Shown here: piece after piece, positions 7,775 through 13,509 of the stretch | Position numbering within the stretch: position 1 is the first letter of the stretch | Layout of the letters: the number at the start of each line of letters is the position of its first letter | Assembly (NCBI GenBank): GCA_027618625.1 | Contig: JAQCER010000022.1 | Coordinates: 1 to 13,509, forward strand | Source: Verrucomicrobiota bacterium | GTDB taxonomy: Bacteria > Verrucomicrobiota > Verrucomicrobiia > Verrucomicrobiales > DEV007 | Direction: 5' to 3' | DNA: 13,509 nt | Made by a program: the position numbers and the translations under genes | Notes under the pieces: generated by a model | Database searches by the model: none | What the model was told of the DNA's origin: nothing | The model's input: the letters and a program-made list of their open reading frames with translations, nothing else

Positions 7775-9238
7775 GTGCGCGATCTTGATGCAAACCCGCT
7801 GTGGCAGGCGGAAGACTTGGGTAAACCTGTGCCGGATGATCCGCACGCGGTTTCCGTCGCGTTACCGCTATGGGAACACGTTGTTGGTTACGAGGAGGGA
7901 GATCCTGCGATCATCGAGACCTTCCAGGCAGGCTATCCGCGCTTCTTTTGCCACCCCAAGGTCGAAGCGCTCTTTGCAGTGGCGCGGGAGCAATTCGCTA
8001 AGGCCGACGAAGACCTGCTGGTGTTCCCCACTGAAGGCGCAGCAGTTCGTTGTCGAAGTTATCTGCATCAGAAGGATGGAGTCGACGCTCGGATTGCGGC
8101 CGTGGGCGACACTGAATTGCACGCCGTCTGCTTCCCCGGGAGCGCACGAAAGACCGCGAGGTTTTACTGGAGGATCAGTGGAGAAATTGTCAGCAGCCGA
8201 CTCGCGGAGACAGCACTCGCGAATGGTTTGAGCCATTGCCGGGCTCTGGAAGAATCCACCGCAGCACACGGGATCTTGCGTGCCCGTCTCGCGCGCCTGA
8301 GCGGCCAGCAGGAGGGCGACGTCTTCCTCTACCCATCTGGAATGTGCGGGGTCTCAAGTGTTCACCACGCGCTGCGCCAAGTGCGGCCGGGACGTCGATG
8401 TGTGCAACTCGATTTCCCGTATGTCGACGTGCTCAAGGTGCAGCAGGAAATCGGGCCCGGTGCCGTGTTCTTTGGCACGGGCAATGCCGAAGATCTGGAG
8501 CGACTTGAGGCTTTGCTCCGTGACGACGCCGTGTCGGGCATCTACTGCGAGTTCCCCAGCAATCCACTCTTGCGCAGCGTCGATCTCGAGCGGGTTTCAA
8601 AGGCCGCCCGTGCCGCAGGCGTGCCGCTCATTGTCGACGATACCATTGCCTCGGTCGTCAACGTCGATGTCTATCCGTTTGCCGACATCGTCACCACCAG
8701 CCTGACCAAGTACTTTTCGGGCGTCGGCAATGTCATGGCGGGCTCGGCCATCTTGAATCGCCAGTCTCCGTTTCACGATGCTTTCCAACGTTTGCTCGCG
8801 ACTGAGCACGTGCCGCTCTGGCATGGCGATGCCACCGTGCTTGAGGAAAATTCCCGGGACTTTCCCGAACGGATGGCCCAGATCAACGCGCATTCGATCG
8901 ACGCCTACCATCGACTCAAGCAACACCCGGCAGTCGCCAAAGTGTATCATCCCCTTTCCCAAACGCCCGAGCTTTATCGACAAGCCATGCGCCCCGGAGC
9001 CGGCTACGGTGGCCTGTTGTCGCTCATTTTGAAAGACGCATCGCAGTGCCCCGCATTCTACGATGCACTGAAAGTCACCAAAGGCCCCAGCCTTGGAACG
9101 AATTTTTCCATCGCCTGCCCCTACACCCTGCTGGCCCACTACACCGAACTCCCATGGGCAGAACTTTGCGGCGTCGACCGCAATCTGATCCGTGTCTCGA
9201 TCGGCGTTAACGGCCTCAGCGACTCGCGGCTGCCTTGA
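7775..9238 (+). CDS. Cystathionine gamma-synthase-like PLP enzyme, fungal STR2 type
   Basis: A 487-residue member of the Cys/Met metabolism PLP-dependent family (fold type I). These enzymes typically join an activated homoserine ester with cysteine to form cystathionine in methionine synthesis. The PLP lysine is K312 in TTSLTKYFSG, the cofactor-nitrogen aspartate lies in IVDDT (288-289), and YPSGMCGVSS (186-195) is the phosphate-binding turn. The N-terminal part (PHAVSVALPLWEHVVGYEEG, then GYPRFFCHP) and NVMAGSAILNRQSP resemble fungal STR2-type cystathionine gamma-synthases rather than short MetB. Other members of the family, such as O-acyl-homoserine sulfhydrylase, cannot be excluded. The start is GTG at 7775 because the codon just before it is an in-frame TAG; an ATG lies three codons further up. 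The end (RVSIGVNGLSDSRLP) is shorter than the usual SVG-E-D-plus-helix terminus and may be frameshifted. Confidence 0.85.
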   Translation: MRDLDANPLWQAEDLGKPVPDDPHAVSVALPLWEHVVGYEEGDPAIIETFQAGYPRFFCHPKVEALFAVAREQFAKADEDLLVFPTEGAAVRCRSYLHQKDGVDARIAAVGDTELHAVCFPGSARKTARFYWRISGEIVSSRLAETALANGLSHCRALEESTAAHGILRARLARLSGQQEGDVFLYPSGMCGVSSVHHALRQVRPGRRCVQLDFPYVDVLKVQQEIGPGAVFFGTGNAEDLERLEALLRDDAVSGIYCEFPSNPLLRSVDLERVSKAARAAGVPLIVDDTIASVVNVDVYPFADIVTTSLTKYFSGVGNVMAGSAILNRQSPFHDAFQRLLATEHVPLWHGDATVLEENSRDFPERMAQINAHSIDAYHRLKQHPAVAKVYHPLSQTPELYRQAMRPGAGYGGLLSLILKDASQCPAFYDALKVTKGPSLGTNFSIACPYTLLAHYTELPWAELCGVDRNLIRVSIGVNGLSDSRLP

Positions 9239-9299
9239 TGGTGGCTGTAAGTCAAGCTCCCCTCGCAGTTCTCCAGTGGTGTGAGAGCGAAAAATATCA

Positions 9300-9350
9300 G
9301 CCCGACCGGCTCTGGAGAAACCCCCGAAACTCCAGATGCACCGGTCAGGC
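9300..9350 (+). terminator. Two-part stem-loop after the PLP-enzyme gene
   Basis: GCC plus GACCGG (9300-9309) pairs with CCGGTC plus GGC (9341-9350) across one C-A mismatch. After a 2x5 internal loop, CTGGAG (9312-9317) pairs with CTCCAG (9330-9335) around a 12-base loop. It begins 62 bases after the stop codon, where a transcription end would be expected, but there is no T tract after the stem. It may be a terminator-like or processing structure. Confidence 0.4.
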
Positions 9351-9362
9351 CGCGATCGGTAC

Positions 9363-9413
9363 GATCAATTGCTTAATCAGCAGACTCCGTGCCAAGCCTA
9401 GCAGGAGTTGATC
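9363..9413 (+). ncRNA. Possible three-way-junction RNA structure
   Basis: GATCA (9363-9367) can pair with TGATC (9409-9413), enclosing two hairpins: TGCT-TAATC-AGCA (9370-9382) and ACTCC-G-TGC with GCA-GGAGT (9384-9408, one bulged G). A competing hairpin GATCG-GTA-CGATC (9354-9366) uses the same closing bases, so two forms exclude each other. All pairings were read by eye and the stems are short; no known RNA family is recognised. Confidence 0.2.
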
Positions 9414-9491
9414 GCTGCATATTGCGCCGCAACAAAGGGGCTCGGTGCGGTCCTTCTGAAACTGGAAGTGGTCAAATCGAAACAGAAGTTG

Positions 9492-9511
9492 GACACTTGT
9501 CGACACTTGTC
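9492..9511. promoter_or_regulatory. Two tandem palindromic 10-mers, candidate operator
   Basis: GACACTTGTC occurs twice back to back, each copy a palindrome with a CT centre (GACA-CT-TGTC). A related GGACACTT lies at 9562-9569. The pair ends 103 bases before the Fur-superfamily gene. The sequence does not resemble the AT-rich Fur or Zur box, so if it is an operator the bound protein is unknown. Confidence 0.3.
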
Positions 9512-9614
9512 GCGCTTCTCGGCCATTCCCCGGTATTTCTATTGATTCTCGCCGCGAATACGGACACTTTTACTTTCCGCGTCGATCTCCAAAAATGAAT
9601 TCGCGGCACCTCAC

Positions 9615-10055
9615 ATGCAACTTGTTGAAATCCAGACCTACGTAGCCAAATGCATCGCTACCCTGCGCGAGCGGGGGATGCGGCGGACCCGCGCGCTGGA
9701 ACTCGTGATCGAAGAAATGGCCACTGCTGGAAGGCCGGTGACCATCCAGGAGCTCGCAGCAAAACCTTCCCTGGAACAGCAATGCGATCAGGCCACGGTA
9801 TATCGACTGGTGATCAAGCTGCTCGAACAAGGGCTCGTCCGCAAACTAGGCCTGCACGAGCGCTCGGCTTACTTTGCCCTGCTCATCCCCGGCGAACACC
9901 ACGACTACCTCGTGTGCACGGAATGCGGTGCGATCAAGAGCATCGACATGAGCTGCCCAGTCAAAAAGCTGGAAAAGGACATCATGAAATCGTCCGGCTT
10001 CAGCAAAGTGTATCACGAACTCGAATTCTACGGCGTTTGCCCGAAGTGCGCCTGA
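9615..10055 (+). CDS. Fur-superfamily metal-dependent regulator
   Basis: A 146-residue transcription factor of the Fur/Zur/PerR superfamily, the usual length for the group. The N-terminal half is a winged helix with a recognition-helix segment at about 58-78 (DQATVYRLVIKLLEQGLVRKL). The C-terminal half carries HHDYLVCTECG (95-105), H134 in YHELEFYG, and C142/C145, so the structural zinc pairs C101/C104 and C142/C145 are complete. The usual HHDH reads HHDY, replacing one metal-site histidine with tyrosine at residue 98. The metal sensed (iron, zinc or peroxide-sensing) cannot be fixed from sequence alone. No Shine-Dalgarno precedes the ATG. The gene stands alone between a repeat-rich spacer and a convergent comF-like gene, so its targets are not evident from the neighbourhood. 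Confidence 0.88.
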   Translation: MQLVEIQTYVAKCIATLRERGMRRTRALELVIEEMATAGRPVTIQELAAKPSLEQQCDQATVYRLVIKLLEQGLVRKLGLHERSAYFALLIPGEHHDYLVCTECGAIKSIDMSCPVKKLEKDIMKSSGFSKVYHELEFYGVCPKCA

Positions 10056-10072
10056 GCTGGAAACGAGCTTGG

Positions 10073-10123
10073 CATAGTGAGGCATGAAGGAATGAGGGAA
10101 TGAGGGAATGAAGGCACACTATG
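10073..10123. repeat. Tandem 8-base repeats flanked by 7-base inverted repeats
   Basis: Units of GAATGAGG occur at 10090-10097, 10098-10105 and 10106-10113 (last with one change), with a degenerate copy at 10082-10089. They are flanked by CATAGTG (10073-10079) and its reverse complement CACTATG (10117-10123). The block sits between the convergent ends of the Fur-type gene and comF. It is a short tandem repeat whose copy number may vary; no coding role is seen. Confidence 0.6.
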
Positions 10124-10135
10124 AAAGGCGCTTGG

Positions 10136-10171
10136 GCTCAATCTTCAACTGGGGATTGAGCTTAAGCTCAA
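10136..10171. terminator. Overlapping hairpin and 16-base palindrome between convergent genes
   Basis: GCTCAATC (10136-10143) pairs with GATTGAGC (10154-10161). The right arm overlaps a perfect 16-base palindrome TTGAGCTTAAGCTCAA (10156-10171). It lies between the stop of the Fur-type gene (10055) and the stop of the comF-like gene (10186), so a bidirectional terminator is the natural reading. A pyrimidine-rich CTACTTTCTCCTTT follows on the plus strand, but neither side has an uninterrupted T run. Confidence 0.5.
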
Positions 10172-10185
10172 GCTACTTTCTCCTT

Positions 10186-10974
10186 TCACCCCCGCGCCAC
10201 GGTCACTATCGCCAGATTCGCCGGGGCGAGCGTCGTGCGCAGGACCCGGGCACATTCGTTGACGGTTGTGCCGGTGGTGAAGACATCGTCGACGAGGAGA
10301 AGGTTCTTGCCCGTGAAGGTTCGAGCCGCGCGCTGCGGGTTGCGGAGGGCGAAGGCGTCGCGCAGGTTTTCGAGGCGTTCTTTGCGGTCGAGTTGGGCCT
10401 GCTGGGTGGTGGAGCGGGTGCGCTTGAGAACGTCGGCCACTGGGAGGCCTGCCCACTTGCTGGCGAACCTGGCGATCTCTGCGGCTTGATTGAATTCCCT
10501 CTCTTGCCGCCGGCGTCGATGCAGTGGCACTGGGATCATTATCCATTCGCCCTGTGTGGTGATTCTCGGATCACTGAGTGCAGGGAGCAACATCGCTCCG
10601 AGCACCCGGCGAAGGTGGAACTCTCCCTGATACTTGAAGCGGTGGACGAGCTCACGCGTGAGTTTAGTGGCTTCGTAAGAGGCGATGGCAAAGTCGAACG
10701 CGAGGTCACGCCCCAGGCAATTGCTGCACTCGAACGATCGCGGTGGCGTGCCCATATTGCCGGCAAAGGTCTCGCCGCAGCGCTCACAGAACGGTGCACT
10801 GACGGCTTGCAGTTCGTCGGCGCACGGAGGACAAAGCCGCGCACTGTCCGGCACCACCGCCGTATCCGGTCGACGACAGCCCGGACAGCGTGGCGGATAA
10901 AAAATGTTCAAAGCGGCAGCGCCGAGTGAGCGCACCGCAGCGAATGGCGACGGCCTCTGAGACAGACCGCCCAT
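10186..10974 (-). CDS. comF: ComF family protein (phosphoribosyltransferase-like)
   Basis: A 262-residue ComF/GntX-type protein. The N-terminus has a double zinc-ribbon pattern: C30/C33, C48/C51, C63/C66 and C83/C86. The C-terminal half is a type I phosphoribosyltransferase fold with MIPVPLHRRRRQEREFNQA (145-163) and the PRPP-loop motif LLLVDDVFTTGTTVNEC (225-241). ComF proteins are linked to uptake or processing of transforming DNA in naturally competent bacteria, but many carriers are not known to be competent, so competence is not implied. The start lies 3 bp after the tyrS stop, indicating one transcription unit. Both ends look intact. Confidence 0.9.
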   Translation of the reverse strand: MGGLSQRPSPFAAVRSLGAAALNIFYPPRCPGCRRPDTAVVPDSARLCPPCADELQAVSAPFCERCGETFAGNMGTPPRSFECSNCLGRDLAFDFAIASYEATKLTRELVHRFKYQGEFHLRRVLGAMLLPALSDPRITTQGEWIMIPVPLHRRRRQEREFNQAAEIARFASKWAGLPVADVLKRTRSTTQQAQLDRKERLENLRDAFALRNPQRAARTFTGKNLLLVDDVFTTGTTVNECARVLRTTLAPANLAIVTVARG

Positions 10975-10977
10975 AGC

Positions 10978-12144
10978 CTAACGCTTCACCCGCACCATGC
11001 GTTTCTTACCGATGCGCAAGACTCCGCCGTCCGGCAGTTCCAGTTCGGCAGCAGGATCGGTGAGTTTTTCACCATCGAGCTGGATGCCGCCCTGCTCGAT
11101 CATTCGGCGAATGTTGGCGTTCGATTCCTTCTGGCTGAAGCACCCGTCCAGCGCGTTCCCCACCAGAGAGATGATGCGCTTCTCCTCGCCGGGAGAAAAA
11201 TTCGGCAACTCTGCCTCGGCTGCATTGGTCTTGCGCAAGTCCCAGTTCTGCAGCTCTGCCTGCGCCTGCTCCGCGGAATGATAGCGCTCGACCAGAGTCA
11301 CCGCCAGCCGCTTCTTGGCCTCCAGCGGGTGGATCTCCGGGCAGGGCGTGCCAATGATGAGCGGATACCAGCGCCCCATCAATTCGTCCGAAATGCTCAT
11401 CGCCTTGCCGAACATATCGCCGGGCGTGTCCGTGACGCCGATGTAGTTGCCGTAACTTTTGCTCATCTTCTTCACGCCATCGGTGCCTTCGAGCAGTGGC
11501 ACTAACATGACCACCTGAGGCTCCATACCCTGGCTCTTGAGCATGTCGCGGCCGACGAGAATGTTGAACAACTGATCGGTGCCGCCGATTTCTACATCGG
11601 CACGCACTTCTACCGAATCCCAGCCCTGCATGATCGGGTACTGGATCTCATGCAGGCGCACTTCCTCACCTCGGTCGATGCGGGCCTTGAAGTCTTCGCG
11701 CTGGAGCATCTGTTGCATGGTGACGCGTGCGTTCAGTTTCAAGATTTCGTCATACGTCATCTTGCGGAACCAGTCGCCGTTGTAGACGACTTCCGTGCGA
11801 TCCTGATCGAGAATTTTGAATGCCTGCTCGGCGTACGTCTTCGCGTTTTCCATCACCTCGTCGCGCGTCAGGGGCGGGCGGGTCTGCGAGCGTCCGGTAG
11901 GGTCGCCGATGGTGGCGGTGAAGTCTCCGATGATCAGGACGATGTCATGGCCGAGCTCTTGGAACTGGCGCAGCTTTACGAATGGCAGCGTGTGGCCCAG
12001 GTGGATGTCTGGGGCTGTTGGATCGACACCCAGCTTGATGCGCAGCGGCTTGCCACGGGACAGCTTCTCAGCGAGTTCCTTTTCGCTGATGATCTTTGCC
12101 GCTCCGCGCTTGAGGATTTCCAGAGATTCGGTGACGTCTTTCAT
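10978..12144 (-). CDS. tyrS: Tyrosyl-tRNA synthetase
   Basis: A 388-residue class I tyrosyl-tRNA synthetase that charges tRNA-Tyr in the cytoplasm. The ATP-site motif is HLGH (48-51) within GVDPTAPDIHLGH, the tyrosine-site signature is YPIMQGWDS (169-177), and the second class I motif is KMSKS (226-230). A C-terminal S4-like RNA-binding domain covers about 325-385 (NANIRRMIEQGGIQLDGEK to VLRIGKKRMVRVKR). The sequence resembles the TyrZ-like subgroup (PTAPDIHLGH). The ATG at 12144 is chosen; extension to a TTG at 12219 would add 25 residues unlike the family and run into the preceding gene's stop. No Shine-Dalgarno is seen, and the 71-base gap upstream is too short for a full T-box leader. comF follows directly. 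Confidence 0.96.
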   Translation of the reverse strand: MKDVTESLEILKRGAAKIISEKELAEKLSRGKPLRIKLGVDPTAPDIHLGHTLPFVKLRQFQELGHDIVLIIGDFTATIGDPTGRSQTRPPLTRDEVMENAKTYAEQAFKILDQDRTEVVYNGDWFRKMTYDEILKLNARVTMQQMLQREDFKARIDRGEEVRLHEIQYPIMQGWDSVEVRADVEIGGTDQLFNILVGRDMLKSQGMEPQVVMLVPLLEGTDGVKKMSKSYGNYIGVTDTPGDMFGKAMSISDELMGRWYPLIIGTPCPEIHPLEAKKRLAVTLVERYHSAEQAQAELQNWDLRKTNAAEAELPNFSPGEEKRIISLVGNALDGCFSQKESNANIRRMIEQGGIQLDGEKLTDPAAELELPDGGVLRIGKKRMVRVKR

Positions 12145-12166
12145 CGGAGTGGATCGGTAATGCGGT

Positions 12167-12190
12167 GGAAAGGAACGGTCAATCCTTTCC
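12167..12190 (-). terminator. Perfect 8-bp hairpin between the pectate-lyase-like gene and tyrS
   Basis: GGAAAGGA (12167-12174) and TCCTTTCC (12183-12190) pair perfectly around an 8-base loop. It starts about 26 bases after the stop of the upstream minus-strand gene and ends 23 bases before tyrS. No T tract follows on the minus strand. It may partly terminate or mark a processing point between the genes. Confidence 0.35.
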
Positions 12191-12215
12191 CTGGCTATCG
12201 CTTGCTGAATACGGC

Positions 12216-12947
12216 TCAATACTTGCGCCGATCAATCAGCTTCGTCTTGCCAGTGATCTCCCATTCCGGATCGTTGACATTTTGCCCCTGATTACCCGCG
12301 CGATAAACACGGCTGCGCGGATTTTTGCCGTCGGCCTTGGCCATGTTGTGGGTGTTGCGGAAGGTGCAGTCGTAGACGTGCAGCACCAGGGGCTCGCTGC
12401 TGCGGCCGTTCTGCCGGATGGAGGTCACGCCATCGGTAAATGTGCAGCCGCGCACCTCCAGCTCACCCGCATTGAGCTGCATCGCTTTGTCCTTAAAATG
12501 GGAAAAGGTGCAGCCAATGACGCGATTACGCTTTTCCCCGACGGCCCTTCGGCACTTGGCGCTGCGGGTGCTGATGGCGTCTTCATAGACGTCTGGAAAT
12601 TCGACGTTTTCGACGAGACTGTTGATTCCACGGAACCAGACCCCCTCAGCACTGCGGATGATCCGGCCGTTTTTCAGCACTGCATTGTTCTTCAAGATGA
12701 ACAGCGGCTCGCCATCTTCACGCTGCGAGTCCCGGTCGCGACCACTGAAGGTTTTGCCCTGCATATCAAACACGGCACTGTCGACAATGATCGGCTTCCG
12801 CACCAGAACGGTATTCCTATCTCGTTCAGGGAGTAAGGGTTGCGTCTTTGTCCTGCCTGCTTCTAACGGGGCCTTGCCGAACATCAGCAGGAGGGCTCCG
12901 GCCAAGAGGGCACGCGTGAGAATCGTTGTAGGGGTTTGCATTCGCAT
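12216..12947 (-). CDS. Secreted parallel beta-helix protein resembling pectate lyase family PL3
   Basis: A 243-residue protein with a signal peptide (residues 1-30: basic start, TRALLAGALLLMFG core, PLEA cleavage region). An ATG at 12941 is an alternative start two codons in. The mature part resembles PL3 pectate lyases: a DMQGKTFSGRD turn (61-71), EPLFILKNNAVLKNGRI (80-96), VENVEFPDVYEDAIS (112-126, like the ENV-WEDVGEDA calcium-site segment) and FKDKAMQLNAGELEVRGCTF (151-170, like DKVFQHN-G-L-I). PL3 enzymes cleave polygalacturonate by beta-elimination and need calcium. The C-terminal catalytic segment is less clear (RSRVYRAGNQG), and an active enzyme or a related beta-helix without activity are both possible. 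It is upstream of tyrS on the same strand with a 71-base gap, and no pectin or sugar-use genes are nearby. Confidence 0.72.
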   Translation of the reverse strand: MRMQTPTTILTRALLAGALLLMFGKAPLEAGRTKTQPLLPERDRNTVLVRKPIIVDSAVFDMQGKTFSGRDRDSQREDGEPLFILKNNAVLKNGRIIRSAEGVWFRGINSLVENVEFPDVYEDAISTRSAKCRRAVGEKRNRVIGCTFSHFKDKAMQLNAGELEVRGCTFTDGVTSIRQNGRSSEPLVLHVYDCTFRNTHNMAKADGKNPRSRVYRAGNQGQNVNDPEWEITGKTKLIDRRKY

Positions 12948-13117
12948 TCGCCACTCTACACCGGTTTATTCTATGCCGACCACGGATTCAAAACGGACCG
13001 TGGCCAATTTAACTATCGTTAATATTGTTTTTGTGATAGCTTCAGTTTTGATTAGTGTCCATCTCACCCGAAAGGAGCTGCGAACACCGAACCAAATTTT
13101 CAAAACTATCTCGCACC
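12948..13117. promoter_or_regulatory. AT-rich divergent promoter region with inverted repeats
   Basis: This 170-base spacer lies between the minus-strand pectate-lyase-like gene and the plus-strand small membrane-protein gene. From about 13005 to 13057 it is far richer in A and T than its surroundings. CCACGG (12980-12985) pairs with CCGTGG (12998-13003), and CTATC (13013-13017) with GATAG (13035-13039). AAAGGAG at 13071-13077 looks like a ribosome site but is 40 bases from the ATG at 13118. No clear -35/-10 pair could be chosen. Confidence 0.35.
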
Positions 13118-13321
13118 ATGAAAGCACTCGCATTGATCGGTTCGCTGGTCGCCCTGATCGTCGCAGTCGTCTACATGACGAAGTCCGTGGAGAGCGTGAC
13201 TCCTGACTCCACCAATGCAGAGTCTGTTGCCAATCTCCCTTCCGTGGCGACAGACGTGGCTGCTGATGCGAATTCCAATGTCCAGGCCATGGAGAACGCG
13301 ATTCGGAAGGCTGGCGATTGA
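13118..13321 (+). CDS. Small single-pass membrane protein, unknown function
   Basis: A 67-residue protein. Residues about 3-20 (ALALIGSLVALIVAVVYM) form one membrane span or an uncleaved signal. The remaining 47 residues are rich in Ala, Ser, Val and acidic residues and are probably outside the membrane and flexible. There are no cysteines, so it is not a lipoprotein. The ATG at 13118 is chosen because the hydrophobic segment starts right after it; an in-frame GTG at 13055 would add 21 basic, unstructured-looking residues. It lies 62 bp before the next secreted-protein gene, so the two may be co-transcribed. No family is recognised. Confidence 0.6.
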   Translation: MKALALIGSLVALIVAVVYMTKSVESVTPDSTNAESVANLPSVATDVAADANSNVQAMENAIRKAGD

Positions 13322-13383
13322 CGTAGGACATTGGAACTTTTTAATCGCTTTCTCCGACCGATCTGCTATTCACGTGTCAGTCT

Positions 13384-13509
13384 ATGAAACACAACGTTAT
13401 CTCTCTTATTGCCAGCATGATGGTCATCGCCTCAACGGCAAGCCACGGTCAGGACTCGCGGATCGATACAGCACAGTCCTACCCGGAACCTCTCGTGAAC
13501 GACATCAAC
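13384..13509 (+). CDS. Partial secreted protein, N-terminus only
   Basis: An ATG at 13384 opens 42 codons in frame to the window end. The translation begins with a clear signal peptide (MKHNVISLIASMMVIASTAS, likely cleaved after about SHG) and continues QDSRIDTAQSYPEPLVNDIN. The mature part is too short to name a family. The gene follows the 67-residue membrane protein with a 62-base gap. Confidence 0.7.
   Translation, partial: MKHNVISLIASMMVIASTASHGQDSRIDTAQSYPEPLVNDIN

Larger units (their letters stand above)
9239..9614. other. Gene-free spacer rich in inverted repeats
   Basis: No reading frame in this 376-base gap has family resemblance; the longest (9389-9598, 69 codons) has low-complexity, unfamiliar composition and is not called. 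The left half holds a 15-bp two-part stem (9300-9350) and a possible three-way junction (9363-9413). The right half has imperfect copies GAAACTGGAAGTGG and GAAACAGAAGTTGG, two tandem 10-base palindromes (9492-9511), and a further GGACACTT at 9562-9569. The gap could contain a structured RNA, a regulator target or the remains of an insertion. Confidence 0.55.

Noticed and set aside
9389..9598. 69-codon plus-strand frame in the spacer before the Fur-type gene
   Set aside because: There is no ribosome site or family resemblance, and it overlaps the inverted repeats and tandem palindromes.
9470..9600. Insertion-sequence end suggested by TGGACACTT repeats
   Set aside because: No transposase frame, target duplication or matching inverted end could be found nearby, so only the repeats are reported.
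10108..10929. Long plus-strand open frame (273 codons)
   Set aside because: It lies opposite the comF-like gene, which has clear zinc-ribbon and PRPP-loop motifs; the plus-strand translation has no recognisable domain.
12154..12182. TTGACC and TACCGA, 17 bases apart on the minus strand, as a tyrS promoter
   Set aside because: The -35 match is good, but the -10 matches only two of six consensus bases and would leave almost no leader before the ATG at 12144.
12145..12215. T-box leader for tyrS
   Set aside because: Only 71 bases are available, and no T-box consensus or specifier stem is visible.
12165..12836. Plus-strand open frame (223 codons)
   Set aside because: It is the shadow of the PL3-like gene, which has a signal peptide and family motifs on the minus strand.

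Overview
The window looks like chromosomal DNA of a Verrucomicrobiota- or Planctomycetota-type bacterium, more probably Verrucomicrobiota. The main reason is the left-hand operon, which pairs a large cytochrome-like DUF1549/DUF1553 protein with a Tat-exported DUF1501 protein, a combination typical of those phyla. GC-rich coding sequence, weak or absent Shine-Dalgarno signals and many short secreted proteins agree with this. The phylum is inferred, not proven. No rRNA, tRNA, CRISPR array, intact transposase or phage gene was seen.

Positions 1-4668 (minus strand) hold a probable exported-protein operon, read right to left: a DUF1549/DUF1553 protein with an N-terminal cytochrome-like region and a Big_2-like domain, then DUF1501, then a protein with a PPC-like domain, then the first codons of another exported protein cut by the window edge. 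The first three genes are 15 bp apart or overlap by 8 bp.

Positions 4669-4993 form a divergent spacer carrying a pair of 26-base inverted arms followed by a T tract. To the right on the plus strand are a membrane-anchored fusion of a periplasmic substrate-binding domain with an OmpA-type peptidoglycan-binding domain (4994-6670) and a small membrane protein with a long coiled coil (6700-7668). These two are probably co-transcribed and form the least described unit here. They are followed by a PLP enzyme that resembles fungal STR2-type cystathionine gamma-synthase (7775-9238), with oddities at both ends: an in-frame ATG-AAC-TCG-TAG just before its GTG start, and a C-terminus that may be frameshifted.

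Positions 9239-9614 lack a convincing gene but are rich in inverted repeats and contain two tandem 10-base palindromes upstream of a Fur-superfamily regulator (9615-10055). The regulator converges on a minus-strand comF-like gene across a spacer with tandem 8-base repeats and a 16-base perfect palindrome. comF lies 3 bp downstream of tyrS, so the two probably form an operon. Upstream of tyrS on the same strand is a secreted protein resembling family 3 pectate lyases. Across another divergent, AT-rich spacer are a 67-residue single-pass membrane protein and the first 42 codons of a secreted protein that runs off the right edge.
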